Translations under genes and position numbers: made by a program
The notes under the pieces: model-generated
Seen by the model: the letters and a program-made list of their open reading frames with translations, nothing else
Database searches by the model: none
Told to the model about the DNA's origin: nothing
Shown: positions 13,658 to 20,317 of the stretch, in pieces
Position numbering within the stretch: position 1 is the first letter of the stretch
Layout of the letters: each line of letters starts with the position of its first letter
Assembly: GCF_025165815.1 (NCBI RefSeq)
Contig: NZ_JAFFZE010000019.1
Location: forward strand, 124,001 to 188,000
Reading direction: 5' to 3'
Source: Actinophytocola gossypii
GTDB lineage: Bacteria; Actinomycetota; Actinomycetes; Mycobacteriales; Pseudonocardiaceae
DNA: 64,000 nt

Positions 13658-13731
13658 GGGCCTATAGCTCAGGCGGTTAGAGCGCTTCGCTGATAACGAA
13701 GAGGTCGGAGGTTCAAGTCCTCCTAGGCCCA
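13658..13731 (+). tRNA. tRNA-Ile (anticodon GAT)
   Basis: The 74-nt cloverleaf has acceptor stem GGGCCTA paired with TAGGCCC and discriminator A. The D-arm contains AGCTCAGGCGGTTAGAGC, the anticodon stem CTTCG/CGAAG encloses loop CTGATAA with anticodon GAT at 13692-13694, and the T-arm is GGAGGTTCAAGTCCTCC. CCA is not encoded. Its place after the gyrA/DUF3566 genes and before tRNA-Ala is the same as in mycobacteria, outside any rRNA operon. Confidence 0.97.
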
Positions 13732-13793
13732 CGACCGACGTGGGGGATGTGTGTCCGCGGACAGCGCGGACCTAGCGTCGGTCTTCATCACGC

Positions 13794-13812
13794 TGGGGGG
13801 CCGAGCCCCCCA
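13794..13812 (+). terminator. GC-rich hairpin downstream of tRNA-Ile
   Basis: TGGGGGGC (13794-13801) and GCCCCCCA (13805-13812) form a perfect 8-bp stem with a CGA loop, followed by AACCCCCC rather than a T-tract. It lies 62 bp after the tRNA, in the 364-bp spacer 13732-14095. The rest of that spacer shows no gene, only short imperfect direct repeats of GTGCGTCTG around 13899-13925. Hairpins without U-tracts are common in high-GC actinobacteria. Confidence 0.5.
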
Positions 13813-14095
13813 AACCCCCCACGGTGCGAGCTTCTGCTGACCCGGCGTGGTTGGGTTCGAGATGGACCAGCAGTATTACCTTGGGTGTTCGTCTCGATGT
13901 GCGTCTGGTCTCGGTGTGCGTCTGTGTGGATTTCAGCGCTTCGGGCTGCTTTGCCTTTTCTTCTGAGTCTTGGGGACCTTGGGTTGTTGGGTCTTTCGGC
14001 TTGGGGGGCTGGGGGTGTGGCAGACTTGGGGTTGTCGCTGCGGGGGTCGTGGCGCCGGTTTGGTTGTTGGGTGTTTGCCGAAGGAGGCAGTGGAC

Positions 14096-14230
14096 GTGAA
14101 GAAGCTTCTCGCTCTGGTGGCTGTTGCTGGTGGCGTGCTGTTCGTGGTGCGTCGGAGCAAGTCGGCCAAGGCGCAGAACGACCTGTGGCGTGAGGCTACC
14201 GCTCCGGCCAACAACGCCAAGAAGGCCTGA
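14096..14230 (+). CDS. DLW-39 family small protein
   Basis: This 44-residue peptide starts MKKLLALVAVAGGVLFVVRR, one membrane-spanning or signal-like helix, and continues through SKSAKAQNDLWREAT to ..NNAKKA. The NDLWREAT stretch is the namesake motif of the DLW-39 family, found in many actinobacteria near the gyrA/tRNA-Ile/tRNA-Ala cluster. The GTG at 14096 has the strong ribosome-binding site GAAGGAGG at 14080-14087. An upstream in-frame extension to 13970 has no support. The function is unknown; the helix suggests membrane association. Confidence 0.8.
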   Translation: MKKLLALVAVAGGVLFVVRRSKSAKAQNDLWREATAPANNAKKA

Positions 14231-14324
14231 GAGCGCGCGATTTGCGCTTCTGGGCGCGGCGGCCTGTCGACGGCGTCGCGCCTTGCCGGTGTGGGCTGGT
14301 TCGGAGGGGCTGCTCGCCCGGGTT

Positions 14325-14397
14325 GGGGACGTAGCTCAATTGGCAGAGCACTGCCTTTGCAAGGCAGGGGTTAGGGGTTCGATTCCCCTCGTCTCCA
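14325..14397 (+). tRNA. tRNA-Ala (anticodon TGC)
   Basis: The 73-nt cloverleaf has acceptor stem GGGGACG paired with CGTCTCC (one G-T pair) and discriminator A. The D-arm is AGCTCAATTGGCAGAGC, the anticodon stem CTGCC/GGCAG encloses TTTGCAA with anticodon TGC at 14358-14360, and the T-arm is AGGGGTTCGATTCCCCT. CCA is not encoded. The 3' end abuts the decayed DUF433/PIN locus, whose reading frame runs through the complementary strand of this gene. Confidence 0.97.
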
Positions 14398-15246
14398 CGA
14401 CGGCGCCGATGGCGAGCGCCAAGCCTCGCAGCCCTGGCTGTCGCTGGCCGTACCGGACATGGTGTAGCCGCGACTTGCGGATGGCCGCTGTCTCCGCTGG
14501 GTCGTCGAACCGATTCGCGTCGTTGGTGACGAAGACCTCGTAGTACGCGCTGGCATCCCGTAGGAGCGGAATGTCGTTCTGTCGCCGTTCCTTTGGTCGC
14601 CAGCTTTCCACGTACTGGGCGAACGTCCAGGCATCGGCGGCGGCCGCGGTCACCGATGGGTAGTGGTCCTGGATCGATCCCGTCGGCACGCCATCGGCGA
14701 CTGGCTTCGCCACGTTCTCGTAGGGCACGCGCGTTCCCGCCACCACCGGATGCCCGAGCCTGATCTCTGGGTCGATCTCGACGTGATCGTTCGGCCGGAG
14801 CAGAGGGGGAATGGGTACGTCGCTTCTGTTGACGATCGGTCCCAGGACGTCGCTCATCTCGGCCATGACGAACTGTCCTGGGCCTTGACCAGATCGATGG
14901 CTTCGTCGTTCCTCACCAGGACGATGCTCCCGTTGTCCGAGACGAGGGTGTACTGCGACAGGTGGCCCAGCTCGCCGAGGCTTCGTAGATTGCCCAGTGC
15001 CTGTCGTACTCGCTGCGGCGAGGAGTCCTTGCGGAGGTAGACACAGGTTCGCAGGGCCACGACGTCTCGGAACGAGTACAGAGTCGGTCGCCGGTGCGAG
15101 AGGGACCAGCACGGCTTCCGACGCCGTAATCCGACGACAATGGCCGAGTTGGCACCGTCGCGCCGGAGAGCGCTGCTGCCAGATATGGCGGGTGTGGCAC
15201 CGAGCAACGTCTCTCGACGAACGGTCGGGTACGGGGATCGTGGCAC
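14398..15246 (-). pseudogene. Decayed DUF433/MerR-like regulator (antitoxin-type) with fused PIN-like toxin remnant
   Basis: Two reading frames together make one protein family. From a possible GTG at 15246 to about 14880 the frame encodes a helix-turn-helix-like part with LLGATPA, RPTLYSFRDVVALRTC and SIVLVRNDEAIDLVKAQD, then hits a stop at 14854. The neighbouring frame takes over near 14886 (GQFVMAEMSDVLG) and encodes a DUF433 domain (IDPEIRLGHPVVAGTRVPYE, then HYPSVTAAAADAWTFAQYV). It continues without a stop into residues like the C-terminal half of a PIN-like toxin (VFVTNDANRFDDPAETAAI, then GLRGLALAIGAV) and finally reads through the antisense of tRNA-Ala. I infer a frameshift near 14878-14886 and loss of the toxin's N-terminal half. 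Family assignment is from memory of such pairs. Confidence 0.65.
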
Positions 15247-15311
15247 GACTTCGCTCCACAGGTGGGAGCAACACATGAAATGTAGGCCGTTCATGCACAG
15301 GGCGGTTTGGT

Positions 15312-15387
15312 TTTTCCACAGGTTGTGCACAAGGGTTGTGGCTGTGTTTCGGCTGGTCGGGGCGGTTGTGGTGGGAAGTTGTGCACA
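15312..15387. promoter_or_regulatory. DnaA-box-like 9-mers upstream of the DUF2020 lipoprotein
   Basis: TTTTCCACA (15312-15320) and two copies of TTGTGCACA (15323-15331 and 15379-15387) lie in the spacer between the decayed locus and the lipoprotein gene. Each differs from the DnaA consensus by one base. The rest of 15247-15440 shows no gene. Whether DnaA binds is not known. Confidence 0.3.
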
Positions 15388-15440
15388 GCTTGTGGCGGTG
15401 GGCGAAGGTGGGGCCACGGTGTGTGGTTGACTCCGAACCC

Positions 15441-15989
15441 ATGAGACGTGGTGCGTTTCTCGTCGGGTTGATGGTGGTTCTGCTCGCGGGGTGCGGGTCG
15501 TCGGGCTCGGGGGAGCGGTCGCTGGAGTTGCCCGACGCGACGGAGGCCACGAGTGCGCCACCACCGGAGCAGGGGGTGCCGCCGGTGGCGGAACCTGGGC
15601 CGGCGGGTGACTGTCCCTACCTCGACGCCGGGTTCGTGGAGTCGACGAACGGGCAGCGGGTGGGGGAGACCAGGATCTCGGCCGTCTCGGGGGGTGGGAC
15701 GCCCGCTTGCTTCTTCTACCGGTCGGATGGGGACGTGCAGGTCACCGTTCAGGTCTTTCAGGGGGAACCTGAGGTTGCCAAGGCGTTCGTGGATCGGGCG
15801 GCGCCGGTGGACACCTCGAACCCTGCCGCGCTCGACGGTGGGTGGGAAGGCGGGTCACAACCGACCGACGCCGGGGCGGTGTACGCCGTGGCCAAGGAAG
15901 GGAACGCGATCGTGGTCACCACCAACCAGGAGCAGACCATCAAGGCCAAGCTGATCGCGGAGGAGGCGATCGGTGTGTTGGGGCTGTAG
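15441..15989 (+). CDS. DUF2020 domain lipoprotein
   Basis: A 182-residue secreted lipoprotein. The signal peptide MRRGAFLVGLMVVLLAGC ends in a lipobox LAGC (residues 15-18), so the mature protein should be attached to the membrane through Cys18. A Ser/Pro/Ala-rich linker leads into the DUF2020 fold with CPYLDAGFVESTNGQRVG, a second cysteine in PACFFYRSDGDVQVTVQVF, and ..AIVVTTNQEQTIKAKLI near the end. Two cysteines in the mature domain could form a disulfide. The function is not known. The ATG is preferred because it opens the signal peptide; the upstream extension to 15336 is spacer. It converges on the cwsA-like gene across a perfect hairpin. Confidence 0.82.
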   Translation: MRRGAFLVGLMVVLLAGCGSSGSGERSLELPDATEATSAPPPEQGVPPVAEPGPAGDCPYLDAGFVESTNGQRVGETRISAVSGGGTPACFFYRSDGDVQVTVQVFQGEPEVAKAFVDRAAPVDTSNPAALDGGWEGGSQPTDAGAVYAVAKEGNAIVVTTNQEQTIKAKLIAEEAIGVLGL

Positions 15990-15997
15990 CTGACACG

Positions 15998-16031
15998 GGT
16001 CGGGTCCCGCCGGTGGCGGCGGGACCCGACC
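15998..16031. terminator. Bidirectional terminator hairpin between convergent genes
   Basis: GGTCGGGTCCCGCC (15998-16011) and GGCGGGACCCGACC (16018-16031) form a perfect 14-bp stem with a 6-nt loop GGTGGC. It sits 9 bp after the lipoprotein stop and 6 bp before the stop of the convergent CwsA-like gene. There is no T-tract on either side, as is usual for high-GC actinobacterial hairpins. Confidence 0.75.
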
Positions 16032-16036
16032 GCGGG

Positions 16037-16726
16037 TCAGGACTGCTTGGTCGACTCCTTGTTCGTCGGCTGGCCGTTGGGGCTCGAGGACTCCGACGAA
16101 GCCGACTCCGGGGAGTCCGCGCGGGGGCGTGGTTCGGGGACCGGGGTCGGCTGCGGCGCCGCCGACGTCCGGCTGCGCACGACGTACGCGACGCCGCCGG
16201 CGACCACGGCCAGCAGCAGGACCTTCGGCCAGCGACGGCGCTTCTTCGGCGTCTCCGCCAGCTTCATCGCCACGGCCTCTTCCCTTGCCCGTTCCTTCAG
16301 CCTGGCCGCCTCGGCCTTCAGGGACGCCTTCATCCGCTTGGCGTCCGCCTTGGCCTGCTTGGCCGACTTCCCCGCCCGCTTCGCCGGCTTGCTCTTCCTG
16401 GCGTCCTTGTTCGCCTTCTTCGCCGCCTTCGCCAGCTCCTTGCGGGTGTGCTTGGCCGTGCGCGCCAACTTCTTGCGCGTCCGGCGCGTCGTCTTCCCGA
16501 TCTCCTGGCGGGCGAGCTCGGCGCCCTCGGACAGTGCCTGGGTCAGGTGCTGCGGTGCGACGCCACGCTCCGTCAGCTTCCTGTCCGTGCTCTTCGCGGC
16601 CCGCACCGTCGCCTCGGCGCCGGCCTGACCAGCGCGCCTGGCACTCCGCCTGACCGTGAGCCAGCCGGAGCCGACGGCCTTGCCGACCGTCTCTCCGGCC
16701 CGGGACATGGCCTTCACTTCGTCCAT
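16037..16726 (-). CDS. cwsA: CwsA-like cell wall/division membrane protein
   Basis: A 229-residue, extremely Lys/Ala/Arg-rich protein with a long predicted helical or coiled N-terminal part (about 30-155, many KxAxKxAK repeats), one membrane segment (PKVLLLAVVAGGVAYVV, about 167-183) and a Ser/Pro tail. It occupies exactly the position of mycobacterial cwsA (Rv0008c), facing ppiA. CwsA is a membrane protein that helps cell shape and division through CrgA and Wag31. The symbol rests on synteny and topology, not on residue motifs. The ATG at 16726 has GGAG 8 bp upstream; a TTG at 16738 is the alternative. The Lys-rich domain could also bind DNA or acidic partners. Confidence 0.6.
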   Translation of the reverse strand: MDEVKAMSRAGETVGKAVGSGWLTVRRSARRAGQAGAEATVRAAKSTDRKLTERGVAPQHLTQALSEGAELARQEIGKTTRRTRKKLARTAKHTRKELAKAAKKANKDARKSKPAKRAGKSAKQAKADAKRMKASLKAEAARLKERAREEAVAMKLAETPKKRRRWPKVLLLAVVAGGVAYVVRSRTSAAPQPTPVPEPRPRADSPESASSESSSPNGQPTNKESTKQS

Positions 16727-16809
16727 CGTCTGCTCCAAGGTGGCTTTATCGGACGGTTACCATCCTGCCCCTTCCGGAGCGATCCCGCTGCGGATGGCAC
16801 GATGACCGG

Positions 16810-17370
16810 GTGGCAGACAGCAATGGATCCCTCGTCGGAGTGAAGGTCACGGCCACCCTGCATACGTCGCAGGGTCCGATCCACATCTCCCTTTTCCCTG
16901 ATCACGCGCCCAAGACCGTCGCGAACTTCGTCGGTCTCGCCGAGGGCAGCAAGCAGTACTCCGAGCGCAACGCCAAGGGCGAGCTCTCCGGCCCGTACTA
17001 CGACGGCATGATCTTCCACCGGGTCATCGACGGCTTCATGATCCAGACCGGCGACCCGACCGGCACCGGCCGCGGCGGACCCGGCTACACCTTCGTCGAC
17101 GAGTTCCACCCGGAGCTCCAGTTCAACCGGCCCTACCTGCTCGGCATGGCCAACCCGGGCGTCAAGGACAGCAACGGCTCGCAGTTCTTCATCACCGTCG
17201 CCCCCACCACCTGGCTGAACTTCAAGCACACGATCTTCGGCGAGGTGTCCGACCAGGAGTCGCGCAACGTCGTCGACGCCATCGCGCACACCCCGACCGC
17301 CCCGCCGGCCGACAAGCCGGTCGAGGACATCGTCGTGGAGCGGGTCACCATCGAGCGCGCCGAGGGCTGA
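16810..17370 (+). CDS. ppiA: Peptidyl-prolyl cis-trans isomerase, cyclophilin type
   Basis: This cytoplasmic cyclophilin catalyses proline isomerisation during folding. The 186-residue protein has the full single-domain fold: TLHTSQGPIHISLFPDHAPK, NFVGLAEG, the active-site Arg/Phe region MIFHRVIDGFMIQTGDPTGT, GMANPGVKDSNGSQFFIT and the tryptophan of TTWLNFKHTIFGEV. There is no signal peptide. The GTG start gives the usual length. The rhomboid gene starts on the next base after the stop, so the two are probably co-transcribed. The divergent neighbour is the cwsA-like gene. Confidence 0.95.
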   Translation: MADSNGSLVGVKVTATLHTSQGPIHISLFPDHAPKTVANFVGLAEGSKQYSERNAKGELSGPYYDGMIFHRVIDGFMIQTGDPTGTGRGGPGYTFVDEFHPELQFNRPYLLGMANPGVKDSNGSQFFITVAPTTWLNFKHTIFGEVSDQESRNVVDAIAHTPTAPPADKPVEDIVVERVTIERAEG

Positions 17371-18291
17371 GTGTCGGCCAACCGGTCCCACGACCTCCCG
17401 GCCTGCGTCCGCCACCCGGATCGGCCGACCGGCCTGCGCTGCGTGCGCTGCGACCGGCCGGCCTGTCCGGACTGCTTGCGCGAGGCCTCCGTCGGCTACC
17501 AGTGCGTCGACTGCGTCAACGAGGGCGCGCGGACCGTCCGCGCCCCCCGCACGGTCGGCGGCGCCCGCACCGCCACCCGAGGGTCGCGCTCGCTGGTCGT
17601 GGTGCCGGCGCTGATCGCGGTCAACGTCGCCGCGTTCGTGCTGACCGCCGCGCAGGCGGGCAGCGTCACGCAGAACGACCGCTCGTCGGTCTTCCTCGAC
17701 GGCGCGCTGGTGCCCGCGTTCGTGGCGGCCGGCGAGTGGTGGCGGCTGATTACCTCCGGCTTCCTGCACTTCGGCAACTACGGCGGCTTCGGGCCGGTGC
17801 ACCTGCTGTTCAACATGTTCGCCCTGTGGGTGATCGGGCGGGACCTCGAGGTCGCGCTCGGCCGCCTGCGGTTCATCGGCGTGTACCTGCTGTCGCTGCT
17901 CGGCGGGTCGACCGCGGTGATGCTGTTCGGCGACCCCGGTGGCGGTGTCGCGGGCGCGTCCGGCGCGGTGTACGGGCTGTTCGGCGGGATCGCGGTGGTG
18001 GTGTTCCGGTCGAAGCTGAACCCGGCGCCGGTGCTCACGCTGATCGCGATCAACATCGTCCTCAGCTTCACGCTGCCGGGGATCTCGCTGCTCGGGCACG
18101 TCGGCGGGCTGCTCGCCGGGGCGCTGGCGTCGGCGGCGATGGTGTACGCGCCACCGGCCAGGCGCACCCAGGTGCAGCTGGGCACCTGCGTGGTGTTGCT
18201 GGTCGCGATGGTGGTCGCGGTGACCGTGCGGAGCATCTCGATGGACTGCGCCGCGATCGGGCTCCAGATCTACTGCGGTGGCGTCGGCTAG
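17371..18291 (+). CDS. Rhomboid family intramembrane serine protease with N-terminal zinc ribbon
   Basis: An integral membrane serine protease of 306 residues. The first 50 residues carry a B-box-like cysteine/histidine cluster (CVRHPDRPTGLRCVRCDR, then CPDCL and CVDC), likely to bind zinc in the cytoplasm. Six or so membrane helices follow. The catalytic pair is Ser197 in GASGAVYG and His243 in LLGHVGGLLAG, and an HLLFNMFALWVIG helix is the rhomboid HxxxN-type element. The GTG start follows directly on the ppiA stop. The substrate is unknown. Both catalytic residues are present, so an active protease is expected. Confidence 0.9.
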   Translation: MSANRSHDLPACVRHPDRPTGLRCVRCDRPACPDCLREASVGYQCVDCVNEGARTVRAPRTVGGARTATRGSRSLVVVPALIAVNVAAFVLTAAQAGSVTQNDRSSVFLDGALVPAFVAAGEWWRLITSGFLHFGNYGGFGPVHLLFNMFALWVIGRDLEVALGRLRFIGVYLLSLLGGSTAVMLFGDPGGGVAGASGAVYGLFGGIAVVVFRSKLNPAPVLTLIAINIVLSFTLPGISLLGHVGGLLAGALASAAMVYAPPARRTQVQLGTCVVLLVAMVVAVTVRSISMDCAAIGLQIYCGGVG

Positions 18292-18298
18292 GGATCAC

Positions 18299-18730
18299 TC
18301 AGGTCCGCAGTTCGAGCAGGGCGTCGACGACGTCCTCCGGGTCGGCGCCGAGGTCGAGCCTGCCCAGCACGACCAGGGCCGGCACCTCGGCGTTCTCCGC
18401 GTCCAGCTCGAGCGACGAGACGTCCCGGCCCAGTCGGCGGGTGCGCACCAGGCGCACGTTCACCTCGGCCCACGACCACGAACGGCTGCCGGTCGGTCCG
18501 CGCACGGTCACGCCGGCCGGGCCGGCGGCCAGCCGCGGCCTGGCCAGCGCGCCGAACAGGCCGGCGGCGGCCAGGAACAGCGCCACGGCGCCCAGCAACA
18601 CCCGTCCGGGTGGATCGTCGGTGAACACCGCGACCACGGCCGCCGCGGCGGCCAGAACCCAGGCCAGCACGGTCAGTTCGACCTTCGGTGCCCAGGTCAG
18701 GGCCGCCTGCGGAGACACGTTCACGCTCAC
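18299..18730 (-). CDS. PH domain-containing membrane protein
   Basis: A 143-residue protein with two N-terminal membrane helices (VELTVLAWVLAAAAAVVAVF and VLLGAVALFLAAAGLFGAL) followed by a bacterial PH-like fold (RGPTGSRSWSWAEVNVRLV ... DVVDALLEL). It corresponds in position to Rv0010c, next to crgA. Its function is not established; the layout suggests a membrane-anchored domain facing the cytoplasm. The start is taken as GTG 18728-18730 (VSVNVSPQ); a second GTG at 18722-18724 is possible. The frame extends to 18817 but would run over the two DnaA boxes. It converges on the rhomboid gene with a 7-bp gap. Confidence 0.78.
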   Translation of the reverse strand: MSVNVSPQAALTWAPKVELTVLAWVLAAAAAVVAVFTDDPPGRVLLGAVALFLAAAGLFGALARPRLAAGPAGVTVRGPTGSRSWSWAEVNVRLVRTRRLGRDVSSLELDAENAEVPALVVLGRLDLGADPEDVVDALLELRT

Positions 18731-18761
18731 GCTCCGAATCGGGATCGACACCCGGGGCGAG

Positions 18762-18783
18762 TTATCCACAGTGGTTATCCACA
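18762..18783. promoter_or_regulatory. Tight pair of perfect DnaA boxes
   Basis: Two identical TTATCCACA sequences at 18762-18770 and 18775-18783 are separated by GTGG (13 bp start to start, same orientation). This is the perfect DnaA-box consensus twice. They lie about 32 bp upstream of the PH-domain gene start, in the spacer that separates it from the crgA stop, roughly 15.5 kb from oriC. DnaA binding is inferred from the consensus. Confidence 0.7.
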
Positions 18784-18858
18784 CTGGGGATGACTTACAC
18801 CCGTGTGGTTCAATCACGCTGCGCTGATCGGAGTAACGGGCGTCAGATCAACGCCGGA

Positions 18859-19125
18859 TCAGCGCCACCGCATCGTCATCAGCAGGCCGCCGATCATCAG
18901 CGCGAAGCCGATGGCGAAGTTCCAGTTCTCCAGGTCGGCCATGAACGGGATGTCCTCGCCGGCGATGTAGTTGACCACCAGCCAGGCGAGACCCAGCAGC
19001 ATCATGCCGAGCATCACCCCGACGTAGATAGGATGTGACGGGCCGGCCGCCTTCACCTTCACCGGGGTGCGGCGGTCGGCCGGGGCCGTGTAGACCGCCT
19101 TCTTGCGGACCTTGGACTTGGGCAT
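18859..19125 (-). CDS. crgA: Cell division protein CrgA
   Basis: CrgA is a small membrane protein of the actinobacterial divisome that helps coordinate septum formation. The 88-residue product starts [19 protein letters not shown], the conserved basic N-terminus, and has two membrane helices ([20 protein letters not shown] and [19 protein letters not shown]) joined by a short outside loop containing NYIAGEDIP. The ATG at 19125 is preceded by GGTGAGGA; the longer frame to 19350 is not supported. It is divergent from the sortase gene across 128 bp, which contains the 10-bp palindrome ACGTTAACGT at 19194-19203. Confidence 0.95.
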   Translation of the reverse strand: MPKSKVRKKAVYTAPADRRTPVKVKAAGPSHPIYVGVMLGMMLLGLAWLVVNYIAGEDIPFMADLENWNFAIGFALMIGGLLMTMRWR

Positions 19126-19253
19126 CTCGTCCTCACCTGACGTGTAGCTTTGGTCGCAATCGTGATCGGTGCCGAAACACCGCCATCGCCAACACGTTAA
19201 CGTAGCCGAGCAGGTCGGCGAACCAACAGGTCGGGGGCCGAAAGGAGCGCGTC

Positions 19254-20162
19254 GTGGGCACTGTGGAGCACTTGGGCCGCGGTGCGGGCCGGATCTCCGG
19301 GGACCTGGGCGAACTGGCGCCGTCCCCTCGGCCCCGTTCCGGACCCCCACCCGGGAAGCCGGACAAGACCCAGCGGGTCGTCCGCGGCGTCGGCGAGGCG
19401 CTGATCACGCTCGGCATGGTGGTCCTGCTGTTCGTGGTCTACGAGGTCTACATCACCGACCTCATCTCGGCCGGCAAGCAGCGGGAGGCCGCCGCGGAGC
19501 TCGACGACCGCTGGAGCGACCCCACCATCGGCGGCGGCGAGGAGCGGCAGGACCACTTCGGCCAGTTCGGCGAGGGCGAGGGCTTCGCCAAGATGCACAT
19601 CCCGAAGTTCGGCGCCGACTTCCACTTCACGGTCGTCGAGGGCACCACCGCGCCGAGCCTGGAGATCGGGCCGGGGCACTACACCGACACCGCCTACCCG
19701 GGCGAGCCGGGCAACTTCTCGGTCGCCGGGCACCGGGTCGGCAAGGGCGCGCCGTTCAACGACATCAACCTGATCGAGTCGTGCGACGCGATCGTGGTGG
19801 AGACCCAGTACACCTGGTTCGTCTACCGCATGGTGCCGCTTGAGGAGGAGAAGGCGGGCTGGGCCCAGGGCAAGGGCAAGGACCCGCGCTGCGAGGGCGT
19901 GCTGCTCGGCGGCGTCTACGAGGGCCTGGTCGGCCAGCGGATCGTGCTGCCCACCAACGGCGACGTGATCGCGCCCATCCCGACCGACCCGACCAGCACG
20001 GCGAGCGCCGGTGAGTCGGCGTCGCTGCTGACCCTGACCACCTGCCACCCCCGCTTCTCCGACAAGGAGCGGCTGATCGTGCACTCGGTGCTCACCAACG
20101 AGTACCCCAAGGACCCGAGCAAGCCAGACTGGCGGCCGCCGGCCTTCGAGGAAATCACCTGA
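19254..20162 (+). CDS. srtE: Class E sortase
   Basis: A membrane-anchored transpeptidase expected to attach LAxTG-type surface proteins to peptidoglycan. The 302-residue protein has a cytoplasmic N-terminus, one membrane helix ([19 protein letters not shown], about 50-68) and an extracellular sortase fold. Catalytic residues are His160 (FSVAGHRVG), Cys264 in the TLTTC motif and a downstream arginine in RFSDKERL, probably Arg273. The TLTTCHP box and genomic position by crgA and trpG mark class E. The GTG start has AAAGGAG upstream. The stop overlaps the next small gene as ATGA. Confidence 0.93.
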   Translation: MGTVEHLGRGAGRISGDLGELAPSPRPRSGPPPGKPDKTQRVVRGVGEALITLGMVVLLFVVYEVYITDLISAGKQREAAAELDDRWSDPTIGGGEERQDHFGQFGEGEGFAKMHIPKFGADFHFTVVEGTTAPSLEIGPGHYTDTAYPGEPGNFSVAGHRVGKGAPFNDINLIESCDAIVVETQYTWFVYRMVPLEEEKAGWAQGKGKDPRCEGVLLGGVYEGLVGQRIVLPTNGDVIAPIPTDPTSTASAGESASLLTLTTCHPRFSDKERLIVHSVLTNEYPKDPSKPDWRPPAFEEIT

Positions 20163-20317
20163 TGTACGGATGGATCTGGCGGCACCTGCCGGGGCCGCTC
20201 GCGGTCCGGGTGGCGCTCGCGGTGGTCCTGGCGGCCGGGGTGGCCGCGCTGCTGCTGTTCGTGGTGTTCCCGTGGGTGGAGCCGCTGCTGCCGTTCAACA
20301 ACGTCACGACCGAGTGA
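20162..20317 (+). CDS. Small membrane protein coupled to the sortase gene
   Basis: A 51-residue protein: [19 protein letters not shown], one hydrophobic helix (about 17-38, VVLAAGVAALLLFVVFPWV), then the tail EPLLPFNNVTTE. Its ATG overlaps the sortase stop (ATGA), so the two are translationally coupled. The Trp/Pro-rich start and the FNNVT-like end are conserved among small proteins found beside srtE/trpG in related actinobacteria, as I recall them. The 3' end overlaps the convergent permease gene by 14 bp. Function unknown; a partner or regulator of the sortase is a guess from coupling. Confidence 0.75.
   Translation: MYGWIWRHLPGPLAVRVALAVVLAAGVAALLLFVVFPWVEPLLPFNNVTTE

Noticed and set aside
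14325-14480. Reading frame continuing from the PIN-like remnant through RGIEPLTPALQRQCS
   Set aside because: This stretch is the antisense translation of tRNA-Ala, a well-known false peptide; the real coding remnant ends before 14398.
19194-19203. ACGTTAACGT palindrome between crgA and srtE as an operator
   Set aside because: A single 10-bp palindrome without a known regulator is too weak to list as a site.
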